The notes: generated by a model from the sequence alone, not told the origin. A DNA stretch of 64,000 bases from Diphasiastrum complanatum (GCA_029204225.1 CM055092.1:28756359-28820358); one strand, 5' to 3'. Shown: positions 1-11,689, counted from the first letter of the stretch. Numbers and translations are program-made.

Positions 1-829
1 TGCGGATCGTCTTCCTCGGCCCGCCCGCAAATGCAAACAAAACCCTTCTTTCCCTGAACCCAACATGCTGCTGCCATCGCTGAACGTCCAGATCGCTCCT
101 GGGATGAAAGCTGGTGGGATATGGCACCCCCATCTCTTGATCATCCCAAGGACTCCTTTCAATCAGCAACCTTGTGGCATTCCTCATCCCCTCCATATAT
201 ATCAAGCTACTTCCCCACGCTTCATCCTCTGTTCTTCTGAAATCCCACGTAATCCTTCCGATCATCAGGAAATGATCTCGTCCGCCATAGCGTCGCCAGT
301 ATTCCTGCTCCTGCAGCCATTCCATGAGCTGCTTGCCGAGCCCATCTCTCTGCTGAGCCGACGAGGGCACAAACAGGAAGCGGGCGATGTCCAGACCAGC
401 ATAGAAGGGGATGTAGAAGGCCGTGGCCATAGCCGGATCGTCTGTGCGGCAGGGATGCCGCAGCATCCTGGTGTGGAAGATCACCTCGCTGGTAAACTGA
501 TCCGTCTGAAACCAGGAGGCAGGGGCTACAGACAAGCGGGGATCCTGGAGGCGCTGCCCGAGGCCATCGTTGGCGAGCGCTGGGCACACAGACACCCAGG
601 GATTGATCGACGAGCAATTCCCCAGCAGACCGGCGTTGAAGCGTGGAGGCAGATCGTAGACAAAGACGCGAGGGGAGCTGCAACGGGGTGCAGCTGGGGG
701 CTTCCACGGCCATGGCGGAGGCGACCTCAGCAGCAGCACCACCGTCACCTGGAAGAGCAGCAGCGCAGACAGGACGTGGAGCTTGGAACCCCCCGTCGGT
801 GAAGGCCTCGGCTTCAGCTTCAACGCCAT
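1..829 (-). CDS. Exostosin-family (GT47) glycosyltransferase, MUR3/KATAMARI1-like; 3' end outside window
   Basis: Reading the minus strand from the ATG at 829 gives 276 codons without a stop up to the window edge, so the protein is cut at its C-terminal side. Residues about 17-36 form a hydrophobic signal anchor after a basic N-terminus, as in single-pass type II Golgi enzymes. A proline-rich stem follows, then the exostosin domain from about residue 55, with VFVYDLPPRFN, FYIPFYAGLDI, GRITWDFRR, IERSPW and PYPTSFHP, all hallmarks of plant GT47 group A. Family members galactosylate xyloglucan or related wall polysaccharides from UDP-sugars; the exact substrate here is an inference. The family is usually about 450-620 residues, so the C-terminal nucleotide-sugar-binding part lies beyond the edge. 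The start has G at -3 and at +4 and is the first Met in its frame. The gene is GC-rich, unlike the AT-rich repeats beside it, and no intron is needed in the visible part. Confidence 0.93.
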   Translation of the reverse strand, partial: MALKLKPRPSPTGGSKLHVLSALLLFQVTVVLLLRSPPPWPWKPPAAPRCSSPRVFVYDLPPRFNAGLLGNCSSINPWVSVCPALANDGLGQRLQDPRLSVAPASWFQTDQFTSEVIFHTRMLRHPCRTDDPAMATAFYIPFYAGLDIARFLFVPSSAQQRDGLGKQLMEWLQEQEYWRRYGGRDHFLMIGRITWDFRRTEDEAWGSSLIYMEGMRNATRLLIERSPWDDQEMGVPYPTSFHPRSDLDVQRWQQHVGFRERRVLFAFAGGPRKTIR

Positions 830-1003
830 GGCACACAATAATATGGCGCAATGCCAGCCTTCTAAGTTCTCCTTCGCATTATATGCCCCCCTTTTCCCGT
901 AAATATTAAATACAATAATATTTAATATTAATAAAAAACAAACTTTTTACCATAAGGTACGAATTATTATATTATTATTATTATTATATAATATAATAAT
1001 ATA
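830..1003 (-). promoter_or_regulatory. AT-rich upstream region of the GT47 gene, with (ATT)n/(TA)n microsatellite
   Basis: This stretch lies just upstream of the GT47 start codon. It holds a dense run of ATT/TAT units at about 961-1003 and further TAATATT runs at 901-935. Several TATA-like strings occur on the minus strand, but none can be singled out as the TATA box. The promoter role is inferred from position only. Confidence 0.4.
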
Positions 1004-1956
1004 CCTAAGATGACAATTATGAGAGTGATAGTACCGAGGGGGTTTCTAGGAATGAAAAAAACAAAAGACAGAGAGGCAATAAATAATAAGAATGGAGCAT
1101 GGTGAAGGCTTTGGGAATGAAAAAAAGAGGAAAAAGATGGAAACTAGTTTGTAGGTATTTTGTATTATATTCATGTGAGTGCTTTTGACACGTAAAAGAC
1201 TCGTGGGGGGTGGCCTGGAGCTTTCAGCCTTTTCCATGAAGTCAACAAACAACTCATTTCATGGGGACCAACTTCCAAGTACCCCTCCAAAGCTAGGTCT
1301 TTGGCATATGTCAAAAGATCTTTCAAAAAGGCAAAAGTTGGTCAACTCAAAGGCCAAAAAACACAGGTCTTTCCTTCCAATTGAATGTATCCTCCTATAT
1401 TCAATATGCTAGATTTCTTATGCTGTCCAAATTTATGAAATATAACAACATCATGCCTGAAAGGGATTAAAATCTTTCATATTTCGTGCTTGTAAGGGGT
1501 TCATGAAACTTAGAGCTCTTTTGAGTTTGAACTATAAAAGCCCTTAGTGTAAAATGCCTTCGAGACAAAGCATGCATGGGACTTCACGTTGGATATTTCT
1601 AGATTTTATCATGTTTGCATGTTCAAACCAATAAATTTTTTCTAAGTGGGTAACATGTGGCTAACACCAAATTGGTTGGGCATAAATATATCATACTTTT
1701 AAGAACAAGAGTAGGGACAATTCTAGCACCACAAACATCAAGAACATGACAATAAATGATACAACCTCTAACTTAAATGGAAATAGTAACATTCACAAAA
1801 CCTTTATGTTGCTTGTCCAACAACAAGAGCTACACCATATAAGAAGCAAGTCTAGCTAAGCAAAACTCACTAACAACCTACACTTGGTCCATGTGTGGTG
1901 AGAACACTCTTTAAATAAAAGACTAGCATCCATAAAGTTGTGCACGATCAATGATG
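1004..1956. other. Intergenic, no gene recognised
   Basis: AT-rich non-coding sequence. Short open frames occur but show no domain or motif. Nothing repeated elsewhere in the window was recognised here. Confidence 0.5.
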
Positions 1957-2250
1957 TCAAACGGATACATACAAGAAGACATCTATATATATCAACCCGA
2001 AGGTTACGTCCTTCAAGGCCAAGAACCCAAGGTATGCAAATTGCAAAAAGCTCTCTACGGGCTGAAGCAAGCTCCAAGGGCCTGGTTTGATAGAATCAAT
2101 CGATTCTTGTTGTAGCATGACTTCATTCCAAATTCTGTCGACTCTAATGTTTATCTCAAACACAGAGACCCAAGCTATGTCATAATAGCTCTATACGTTG
2201 ATGACTCTCTGATCATCAGCAATTCGAATCAATCACTAAAAGAGCGTCTG
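1957..2250 (+). pseudogene. pol: Ty1/copia reverse transcriptase fragment
   Basis: The plus strand reads a copia RT piece: NGYIQEDIYIYQPEGYVL, then LQKALYGLKQAPRAWFDRI, then the catalytic LYVDD box near 2198-2212. There is one in-frame TAG (after the INRFLL residues). It has neither the N-terminal RT fingers nor RNase H. It stops abruptly near 2250, where minus-strand gag-protease sequence begins, so this is a rearrangement breakpoint. Its YIQEDIY and KALY motifs resemble the RT at 5.6 kb, so it may derive from a related element. Confidence 0.85.
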
Positions 2251-3499
2251 ACTAGAGGCAGAAAAGCAATGACTTAATTTACACAGGTATCCATGCCTCT
2301 TTTCGAGTGCTAGGATCTTGCCTGTCCTATCAACTACTTTGCACTGATCACATTCGAATTCTACTTTATGTCCTAGATCTGTGATTCTGCTTACAGAGAG
2401 CAAATTCATAGATAAATTGGGTACATATTGGACTTTAAAAAGTAGCTTAGATTGATCGTTTGCAAAGCTTAATCTTATAGTACCTTCACCTTTAATAGAT
2501 TGTGTGCTATTGTCGCCAAGGTAAACATATTTATTGGTACTATAGGGTGTATAGGACTCGAAACAGCCAATGAGACTGGTCATATGCTGAGTGGCACCAG
2601 AATCCAAAAATCAAGATAGCTGGTCATGAAGGCATCATGATCTGATTCTTGAATAGGCTATGGAGCTTCTGTAGCTGCATTTGCCACTTGATTCGACTAC
2701 CCCTTGCTATTGTTCTTAGCTTGTAATATCCGACAGTCTTGAATTTTGTGGTTGTTTCGCTTGCAGTATCTGCAAAACAGCTTCTTCTTCGTCTACGGAT
2801 TCAACTGTTCTTTGTGTTGTGCTAGTTTCTGGTCTTGCTTTGATTGCTTTGGGCCTTTCTTCTTCTTCTGCTTAGTCGTGCTCTTGTTGGTGTACAAAGC
2901 GTGAGAATCAGTTGAGGAACTTGAGGCTTCGTTCCTCCGCGTGTCTTCCTGCAACAACATTGTAATGACTCTCAAAAGAGTCAGTTCTGGATGTGTCGTG
3001 ATGATCATCACCCAGTGTCATATGAGCTTGTCAAGCTTGTAAGCAGTTGCATCACTGCGTCTTGATCGTCTATGACAGATCCGACAACGGCCATTTGCTT
3101 CAGTAGGTTCTTGAATTGGTTGATGTGATTCTGTAGGGAATCACCATTCGCCATCTTGAGAAAGTAAAATTTCTTCCTGAGATGTAGCTTGGAAGCTATA
3201 TCTCGCACTTCGTATAGTGTGCTCAAGATGTCCCAGACTTCTTTGGATGTCCGGGCCGCGGATACATGGCCGATCTGGGTATCCGAAATGTTGAGGATGA
3301 TCAGCGCGAAAGCCTTTCCATCCTTCAGCTTCCATCTGGCGATTGATGTGTCGTCTGCTTTGGGTTTCTCTTCTGCACTTATAACAACGTCATACAATTC
3401 TTTAGCCATTAGCATTGTTTTCATCTTAAATTTCCATAGATGGTAATTGGCTCCATCAAGCTTGTCTATGATAGAACTAGCTTTTTCTTGGGAATCCAT
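2251..3499 (-). pseudogene. gag: Ty1/copia gag and protease region (element H), decayed
   Basis: From the ATG at 3499 the minus strand encodes about 163 residues of copia Gag (UBN2/Retrotran_gag type), including YHLWKFKMKTML and the EVWDILSTLYE region. After a frame break comes a zinc knuckle near 2715-2790 (FCRYCKRNNHKIQDC, a CX2CX4HX4C pattern). The aspartic protease begins at about 2607 with LDSGATQHMT and extends through YVPNLSMNLLSVSRITDLGH. The end near 2236-2260 abuts plus-strand RT sequence. Gag binds and packages element RNA and the protease matures the polyprotein. The frame breaks make this copy inactive. Confidence 0.88.
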
Positions 3500-3643
3500 G
3501 TGGAAGATTAGTCTAGGTGATAGAAATAACTATCAGTGACTTAAGTATGAAAATCTGGTGCAAAAATACAGAACAAGAAGACAATTACTCTATTGGCTAG
3601 TAGAGTCTTGTTACTGTGGAAGCTTATCAGACTATAGAAAATA

Positions 3644-3655
3644 GCTTTGAGACCA
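3644..3655 (-). other. Primer binding site of element H (tRNA-Met type)
   Basis: The minus strand reads TGGTCTCAAAGC directly after an LTR ending in CCAACA. This is a two-mismatch form of TGGTATCAGAGC, the usual copia PBS complementary to initiator tRNA-Met. It lies about 145 bp upstream of the gag start at 3499. Confidence 0.7.
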
Positions 3656-4024
3656 TGTTGGAGAAAGAGGGTGTATGTGAGAAATAAAAATAGCTAAAAA
3701 ATAAACGAATACGAAAAGAAGCGAACTCGAAACTCGAAAAGAAATGAACTCGAACAGAAAGTGTTCGTGCACAACGGAATGAGCTATCTCACTCTTTTCC
3801 TAAGCATGACTACACCTATTAGACACGAACAGAACGTTAGTGATAGAAATCACGTTCGATCTGATTGCGTAGCCAAACATTAATCAACAAAACATCAGAA
3901 AGATAATTTGTCGCGAACAGCTAGACAAATTATGAGTCGCCAATTATTCGCGAAGAGCTAGACTGAGCTCGACTGATAATCAGTCGTGAATTAGTCACGA
4001 AAGACAAGACTATTTCATGCAAAT
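3656..4024 (-). repeat. 5' LTR fragment of element H
   Basis: In minus orientation this sequence ends with TCTCCAACA next to the PBS, as an LTR 3' end should. The outer end is lost where plus-strand integrase sequence begins at about 4025. Inside are three AACTCGAA-type repeats near 3724-3752 and a duplicated CGCGAA(C/G)AGCTAGAC string near 3909 and 3949. The outer boundary is approximate. Confidence 0.6.
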
Positions 4025-6791
4025 AAAGGTTTACTTTGGCATTATAGACTTGGTCACTTGAATCATGCTGCTATACAACAAATGTCTTGACATTCTATTG
4101 TTATTGATCTAGACTATCCTAGAGATAAAGTTGAGTTACCTGTCTGCCAAGACTGTCTAGTTGGTAAACAAACTAGGAAACCATTTAGATCAAGCCATCA
4201 ACATACTGCTAGAGGATTGCTAGACATTGTACATTTAGACATTTGTGGTCCAATGAAAAATCCTTCACTGAAGGATGCAAAGTATTTTATAGCTTTTATT
4301 GATGAATTTTCCAAAAGAACTATGGTGTACTTTATCAAGAAGAAATCAGAAGCTTTAAATTGCTTTAGGATCTTCAAGGAGCATGCAAAAAAGGAGACTA
4401 AAAGGACGATCAAGGTCTTAAGGTCAAACAATGGTGGAGAATACATCTCTACTGAGTTTAAGGAGTACTGCCAGAGCCAAGGCATTGAGCAGCAATTCAT
4501 CACTCCTTACAATCCTCAGCCGAATGGCTTAGCCGAGAGGAAGAACCATACCCTGGTTGAATCAGCCAAATGTATGCTAGCGCATGCTTGGACCTCAAGT
4601 GTTTTGTTTAGCTTTGGCATGGAGTACCACCAGCCTCGGGTGTCAGAGAGAGGCATTCGTTATCAGTTTTCCAAGAGCTTCTGGGCCGAAGCTATCTCCA
4701 CTACAGCTTACGTCCACAGATGTTCGACCAAGGCCCTCTCAGGCAAGACACCCCATGAGGTGTGGACAGGCTCAGCCTTCTATGAAGAACCTAAAAGTGT
4801 TTGGATGCGTTGCCTATGCGCAGATCCCGAAAGACACGAGAAAGAAATTGGACTTCCAAGGTCTCAAAACCATCCTATACTTCATCTAATAACACATACA
4901 AGTTGCATGATCCCGATACCCAGCGAGTCTTGTACAGCCGAGATACATTCTTTATCGAGGATCAGTTGTCAACATCAAATATAAGGATATTGCTCTAGGA
5001 GAACTTTCATTACCTGTCATTGACATGACTATCCAAGCTTCTGGCTCAGGTGTGTCCATTGTGAACCCACTATTTGACAACAAATCAGATGAAGACGTTG
5101 CTGCTACCCAGCAACAAGTCCTAGGAGTGGTTCATTAGACAATTCCTTCTAGAAGATCATGCCGAGTGCTACCCCATCCCCCAAGGTATACTCCTGAGTC
5201 TGCATGTCTCTTGATACAAGAACCGACAACAGTCGAAGAGGCACTTAGCCAACCAGACTCTGATATCTGGAGAGAAGCTATGGACAAAGAGTATTCCTCT
5301 TCGATCAAGAACCAAACATGGTCACTAGTCGAAGCTCCTATTGGCTGCAACATCATTGATTGCAAATGGATCTTCAAATATCAAATATAATTCCAGTGGA
5401 GCAATTGATCGAAGGAAGGCAAGACTGGTAGCACAAGGATTCACTCAGATCCCCAATGTCGACTACAGTGAGACTTTCAGTCCAGTAGTCAAGCATTCGT
5501 CGATCCGAGCCTTTCTATCATATGTTGCAGCTGCCGACCTCGAAGTACATCAACTTGATATACAAACAACTTATTTGAATGGAGTTATACAAGAAGACAT
5601 CTACATGATCCAGCCTACAGGATACATTCTGGAAGGTATGAAGAATCATGTCTACAAATTCCATAAAGCACTCTACGACTTGAAACAGTCTACCAGAGCT
5701 TGGTTTCAGAGGATCAACACATCCTTCTTCGAACAAGGATTCCAACCAAGCAGTGCTGATTGCAATGTCTATTCCAAGTCGGTGCAACAATCCTTCATTA
5801 TCATCACCTTATACATGGATGATATGTTGTTTTTCAGCACCAATACCGATTTGCTCAAGGATTTTAAACAGATGTTGTTTTCAGAGTTCGACATGATTGA
5901 TTTGGACGAAGCTCACTTCTGTCTAGGCATTCAGATCCACAGAGACAGAGCGAGACGACTAATGTACATCACTCAACAAAGGTATCTTCACAATATTCTT
6001 AACAAATACAATCTAATGAATTGTAAGTTAGCTCACTCACCAATGGATCCATGCCTACATTTGTCAAAGGACCAATGTCCCCAGACCAAGCAGGAAGAGG
6101 AGCAGATGAGAGAGTATTCTTATCGATCGATACTTGGATCTCTCATGTACATAATGGTATGTACAAGACCAGACATCTCTTTTGCAGTAAGCTCACTCAG
6201 CCAATATATGGCTAATCCTAGCATTACTCATTGGAAGGCCCTCATAAGAGTCATGAAATTCGAGCTACCATGGACCAGTGCATCCGCTATGGAGAGGTCA
6301 GCAACGCCAATCTTCATCAACTAAGTGGATATTCTGATGCAAGATGGGGAGGAGATGTAGACAATCGTAAGTCCACATCTGGATTGGCAGTCCTATCTCA
6401 TGGAAGGGTCGTAAGCAAACCTCTATCACTCTTTCTTCTACAAAAGCGGAATACATAGCTGCTTCTCAATGTATTAAAGAAGCATTTTGGTTGAGAAATT
6501 TACTATCAGACATCAATTTGTATAAAAAAAAACCCCACAATTTTATTCTGTGATAATCAAAGTGCTATTTCCTTATTGGCCAACCCTAGATTTCACTCTA
6601 GGAGTAAGCACATTGAAATCAGATATCACTACATTAGGGGCAAGGTTCTCAACAAGGAGGTGAACTTAACATACTATAGAACGCAGGATATGGTTGCAAA
6701 TAACTTCACGAAGGCATTAAGTATTAATGCACACAACAAGTTTTGTGCATTACTTAGTCTGAAGATCAAGACATTCACGGATCTAGATTAA
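4025..6791 (+). pseudogene. pol: Ty1/copia pol: integrase, RT, RNase H (element I), decayed
   Basis: The 5' end is truncated in the GAG-pre-integrase zinc region (WHYRLGHLNHA, then CQDC). Integrase follows with HLDICGPM and NGLAERKNHT, but the second catalytic Asp of the usual RSDNGGE is Asn (RSNNGGE, codon 4427-4429). About 80 extra bases interrupt the region before SFWAEAISTTAYV. RT runs from about 5166, with KWIFKYQ, KARLVAQGFTQ and the catalytic YMDD at 5812-5823. RNase H shows YSDARWGGD and, after a frame break, DNQSAISLLANP, then SKHIEIRYHYIR, ending at a stop at 6791. At least four frame breaks and the Asp-to-Asn change make it inactive. The polypurine tract and 3' LTR follow directly. 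Confidence 0.9.
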
Positions 6792-7150
6792 GGAGGGGTG
6801 TTGGATTTATTTCCTCTACTCTTCTAAATCCTATGTTAATCTGCCTCCATTCATGCTATTGTATTTTACTTATGTTGTCGCACAGTCTACATATTTACAT
6901 GTAAAATAAGACAGATGAAAAATGCGACTGTCGCATAAATACAACTAAATTTCCGCAGGCAAAAAAGACAACACTATGTTTTTACACGTGATTTGTGACA
7001 GGCAAAAAAGGCTACACTGCCCTACAAATGCTGAAGGTGCCCTAATAAAAAAGTGAAGGTACCCTGTAAATCAAATCTTAAGGCATTTGTGATAAAATAG
7101 AGCATTATGGAGAAGTGAAGGTAGCCTGTAAATCAAATCTTTGACAACTA
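6790..7150 (+). repeat. Polypurine tract and 3' LTR of element I (outer end approximate)
   Basis: The purine-rich AAGGAGGGG precedes TGTTGGATTT at 6799, the usual PPT-LTR junction. TGTTGGA is the inverse of the TCCAACA end of the LTR at 3656. The right boundary cannot be fixed because no second copy is present. A 27-bp direct repeat (GTGAAGGTA(C/G)CCTGTAAATC..., 7053-7079 and 7115-7141) lies near its end. Confidence 0.55.
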
Positions 7151-8679
7151 CTAAGATATTCCCCTGGCCGATCTAAGTAATGGTCTGAATCAATAGATTG
7201 GTAAAGATCATGTCATAATTTAATGTTGAGTTTTTCTCCTTGTTAAATTTCGTACTTAACAAGAGTGGTATCAAAGCTGATAAACTATTCCCCATACAAT
7301 TATTCCACGTCATATAAACCCAACAATAACTTCTTCTAAATGGATCATTACCCACTTTAATTTCTCCTTTGGAATTGGTCCAAGTGGAAGGACCCTTGCT
7401 ATAACAATCTTTTTGCTTTATTGGCACTCAAAGGTGCTACCCTTTGTGTGTAAGCATGGTCAGTTTTCGTAGTTTGGGCCTAGCGCTATTTGCACGTAGA
7501 ACAAATGAGACAAAGTGCTATCTAGTTCAAAGAAAGCATGGCCTATGCCTTGTGGGTTGCGAGGTGACACATTCAAATTGTATGGGCTAACAATTGATTC
7601 AGAGATGCTACTCGAATTCGGGTGTAAAGCACATGTGGTTAGCTACCAGTGCAGAATGGTTGTTGATCGTTCAACTATAAGGGTTGTGGACTATATTGGT
7701 GGGGCGTTACTAATGCAATGTGTTGCTTGCCAGTGAAAGCACAGATGGTTGTGTAAGGAGAAGCATTCCTACTTACAAAATACACACAAAGGAAGGACAT
7801 TGGAGCCAAACCACCCAACCACAGAAGCTATTGATCAATCTCCAATAGTGTATCCCCCATGCCATGGGATAGGATGTAGGTGTAGAGAGAGAATCTTGGC
7901 AATGAAAACACACAAAACTAGAATGGGAGTAATGTGAGTTCCTACAGGAGAATATAGCCCTACTTTACATGTGCATGTTGTGCCCATGCAAGCCTAGAAT
8001 ATTCCCACACATGCCTTTCATTACTATTGATACTCTACACCATAGTCGTCCTAACCCATGCAATAGCTCCACATGTCATAAGATGTGTGATTGGCTCCTC
8101 ACAAGGTTTTTATTTACATTTTTGGCCTAGTTTGGAATAATGAGGCATAACCAATAACCTCATATACTGGAGTACCGAATATGCAAATCTAGGATTAAGC
8201 TGAATCCTATATATAGGATGTGGACATAGCATTCTTCCTCCCTTGAACATGTTTTGTCCTTAGTACATGAAAGAAAACTAGAAAACTTCCAACACTTACC
8301 TAGAATATCATCATTCTTAATTTGGCTTCAATTATCAAACAAGTACTCATAGATAGAATGATTTTTCAATTGTTTATATCTGCTCTGGAGTACAATTAGA
8401 TTTGAAAAGTATACTGAGCGATAAATTTTTCAATTGGGTTTCACTCTCTATAAGTTAGTAGCATCACCCTCATGTAAAATAGCTTACATAAAACATTGGA
8501 TGACCTATAATCTAACATAAGAGATTAAAGTTAAAGAAATAACAATTATAGTCCAAAATTATCCCCAATTCTTTGTAGAAAACTCATAAATGCTTCTTGG
8601 TACAAATACTCTTAGAATATCCAAAAGTCTAAGGTATAACAATTCATCCTACTAGAATCTCTAGGAGATTCATTATGAA
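7151..8679. other. Non-coding, no gene recognised
   Basis: Short open frames at 7515-7736 and 7749-7937 have no recognisable motif. The text looks like degraded repeat sequence. I see nothing else to name. Confidence 0.4.
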
Positions 8680-9330
8680 CATTTAAAATCCTAAATGATT
8701 CTAACTAGATCTAGGCACAATAGACGATGCACAAAAACAGATGTCAAATTTGTAGACAATTCTACGCAGAGAATTTCTAGCTTGATCAAGATCTACATAA
8801 CATAAAGTGATAGAATAAAAACTATTCAAAACATGAAGAGTTTTGATCCTAGTATCTGTTAACAGGTTGTACTACAACAATAAATCATTTATTTCTTTTC
8901 TCCAATACAGATTGAACAAACATACATCAACTATTCTGCCCATAAGTAGAAGAGAACAAAAAATAATGAGATAGTATTCACTCCAAGCTTTTCAAAAGTG
9001 GAATGCTACTTAGGTTCTACATTCTCCATGACCTACGTGTTATTTATAGCTAAAAGTGATGACTCTATCTCTCCTTTCTCTAGATTCATTTGGCCTAGCT
9101 TCAAACTTGCCCTAGACTAGTCATATTGGCCAAAATTGCCAAGTAAAGCTAAAAATGAACTTTCGCATGACTAAGTGAATTTGGAACCAACTTAAAAATT
9201 GATCATGTACCCTAATTTCACACATGTGAGAAAAACCATGTGAATTTTATTTGCTAATTTGGCCTCACATAGGCTCAAATTGCCAAATTATCTAGAAAGT
9301 TAGAAAACTAGTTGATAATTCCACACTCCC
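8680..9330 (-). repeat. LTR related to element B (element N), minus orientation
   Basis: In minus orientation the LTR begins at about 9330 with TGTGGAATTATCAACTAGTT, close to the TGTGAAAAATTCAACTAGTT start of the element B LTRs. A TATA box (CTATAAATAA, rc, near 9045) lies about 285 bp in, against about 274 bp in B. The far end is placed only by analogy with the 650-bp B LTR. Confidence 0.55.
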
Positions 9331-9420
9331 TCTTCAACTAGTTTTAGCATAGATTTAGAACATAATCCAAGATGTGATCTATGCATATGAATGTCTTTTC
9401 TTTCAGTATCTATAAATATG
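9325..9420 (-). pseudogene. pol: Copia RNase H C-terminus and polypurine tract of element N
   Basis: The minus strand reads SKSMLKLVEEGV just before the LTR. This matches SKSMLKLVEERV at the end of element B RNase H (20.85 kb), and the AGTTGAAGAGGGAG polypurine stretch also matches. Upstream the match fades within about 100 bp. With the fragments at 10.06-10.99 kb this may be one heavily decayed minus-strand copy. Confidence 0.6.
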
Positions 9421-10055
9421 AAATGGAAAGAATTCATAATTGATATATAGAATAGTGTCCATATTGGATACTATTTCTTACATCAATTTTACATATCAAG
9501 ATGAAAAACCAACATGAAAACTAAAACTGAGAATTTAAATGTTATGCTTAATTAAAAACATAGAAAAACTAGTCCAAATGCAATGTACCAATATTAGCCA
9601 ATTAGAATGGGTCCAAACATGACCTCATCCACTTAACTACTTGCCAAAAATAGTAAAACCACTATCTAGGCCTTTATTGACAAATATGAAACTATCTCTA
9701 ACTTGAGATTTCATTTTGGCCTCCAAAAATACTAAATAAGAACCAAACTAGTTGACAAATTTTCACAGCTTCCACCTTTGATATCTTTGAAAAAAATAGC
9801 AAGCCTGATTAAAACAAGACATGAATGTGTTCTTCCTTGCTTCGTGAGGTGTATATGCTCAAAACTCCCATATATGAGCCTCCATTGCCACCTTGCCATA
9901 AAGAACCATCAATCCTTGGAAATCCATGAGTAAGAGAGTACAAAAATGATGCTAATATAGCTCCACATGACTCCATATAGATATTAGGTAGCACTAGTTC
10001 ATCTTCAAGATTATTCGATACAAAAAAATGACCATAGATTCACCAAAATTTAACA
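9421..10055. other. Degraded sequence between copia pieces
   Basis: No domain is recognisable. Its position between the RNase H end and the integrase/hinge fragment suggests degraded RT sequence of the same minus-strand element, which is inference only. Confidence 0.3.
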
Positions 10056-10990
10056 CTATCCAAACATTGACATGAGCTCAAAAATGAAGTGAGATAAGTA
10101 AAGTGAGTTTGAACAATGCTTCCTTGCAGCTCCTTTGGCCTTACTTGAGTCTTCAAAAACCTGCAAAAATAGATCCTTAGTGCCTTGACCATTTGATTCC
10201 CCTTCGATGCTCTTGACTAGCTCCAAATTGCCACTTTCTCCCTTGTGTCGATGAAGCATAGACCATCCATTTGAACTTCCACTTGAACATCAAAACCATT
10301 GACCAAAACCTTATTTTTAGAGCCATTAATGACATCCATTTCATGAAGACAATGATCCATATGAATACCATCATCTACACAAGAAGATGTACCAAAATAC
10401 GTGAGAAAAGCAAAGTTTCTACCTTCCAAAAGTCACTTACCCTTCTCATCATATTTAAGCCTAGATGGCTTTTGCCTTTTCCTTAGCTTCCTTACTTCAC
10501 TATAGCCAACAAATATCCCCTTCAAGGATTTCAAAGATGAGTTCACATAGCAAGTACTACCAAAGATCTTCAAATGCTTGATACTTTGATTCTTACCAAA
10601 AATAATCTCAAATTTCTTACCATCCAAATCTTTATTTGACCACCTATTGCAAGCAAAGTTAGCACACATCAAAGCTTCACCTCAAAAAGACTTAGGAAGA
10701 TTTGCATTCACCCTGGCTTTAACTCTCTCACAAAGATTTTTCTTCCTCTCTTCCACTATGTGGAACCTTTGAATTTGAAAGCTCCCTCTTGATCCCATGT
10801 GCCACACAAACCTCTCCACTATCAATCCACCATAGATCAATATCTACATCATTGGTTAGCAAACTAGAAGACATCAAAAGAGCATCACCATAATCTTGTT
10901 CGTCCTCATCAAAAGTGAAATTTTTTTGCTTCTCTCCTTGCTCTCTCTTCCTTTTAAAACATTCACTTGGAAAGTGTTCCAAAATAAAAG
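10056..10990 (-). pseudogene. gag-pol: Copia gag end, protease start and integrase C-terminus (element J), internally deleted
   Basis: Minus strand, from right to left. First comes part of a zinc knuckle (HFPSECFKRKREQGEK), then an acidic linker, then LWWIDSG at the protease active site. There the text jumps to integrase C-terminal sequence (KHLKIFGSTCYVN, then GIFVGYSE at 10.5 kb) and hinge-like text down to 10,056. The zinc-knuckle and linker text is close to element B (HFASECYKKKRDQGDK). Most of the protease and the integrase core are missing, so the copy is non-functional. Confidence 0.75.
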
Positions 10991-11099
10991 CACTTCAGCT
11001 TTGACTTGTCCTTTTTAGCAAATCTTTGTGGCTCGAAACAATTTGTTTCTTCAGCTCCCTCTCAAAGCGTGGTAGATTTATGATTCCCAGACTCTTCCT

Positions 11100-11660
11100 C
11101 TGCCTCTCAAACAAAGCTTTATCTAGGGCCTTGGTGAAGATCTCCACCACCATTTGCTAGTCTTTAATTCCTTTCTCATGACCAGGTCCCTTATCAAGTG
11201 ATACTTGATTGCAATGTGTTTCGTCCTTGAGTGAAACACGGGATCCTTCGACAGGTGAATTGCATAAGTATTGTCTATCTGCAGAGTCAGTGGCTCTAGG
11301 TTGGTTTTACCCAATCCATCAAGGAACTATCTGAGCCATGTAATTTCGTTGTCCATCTTCGCGGCTGCAACGTATTCTGTTTCATCGGATGATTGAGCTA
11401 TGATGGTCTGTTTCTTGCTGACCTAGAGAATTGTTGTGCCTACTGCAATGGTGCACCCTCTTGAGACACTCTTACAGTCGTCTTTGAGTGATGCCCAACT
11501 TGCATCATTGTAGGAGTACATCTGGAATCCTGCATCACGAGAGTAACACAGCCCATAATCCTTCGTCTTCTGAAGGTACTGTAAGATTTGCTTCACTATC
11601 TTCCAGTGTCCTAAGCCTGGATTTGTGTTGAATTGGCTCATTTTGAACATGACATAAGCT
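11100..11660 (-). pseudogene. pol: Copia RNase H fragment (element K)
   Basis: The minus strand reads HWKIVKQILQYLQKTKDYGL, then the RNase H segment YNDASWASLKDDCKS, and after a frame break VFHSRTKHIAIKYHLIRD near 11.2 kb. These are the usual copia RNase H blocks in order (normally YSDADWAG...). Frame breaks and the missing RT and LTR show it is a relic. Confidence 0.8.
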
Positions 11661-11689
11661 ATGTCGGGGCGTCAAGCTGGGATTCCCTC

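Noticed and set aside
65-802. Long plus-strand open frame of 245 codons at the left edge
   Set aside because: It is antisense to the GT47 gene and has no domain. The minus-strand frame ending at 829 carries the real motifs.
222-851. Minus-strand open frame of 209 codons
   Set aside because: It is in another frame of the same GT47 coding sequence; its length comes from the high GC content.
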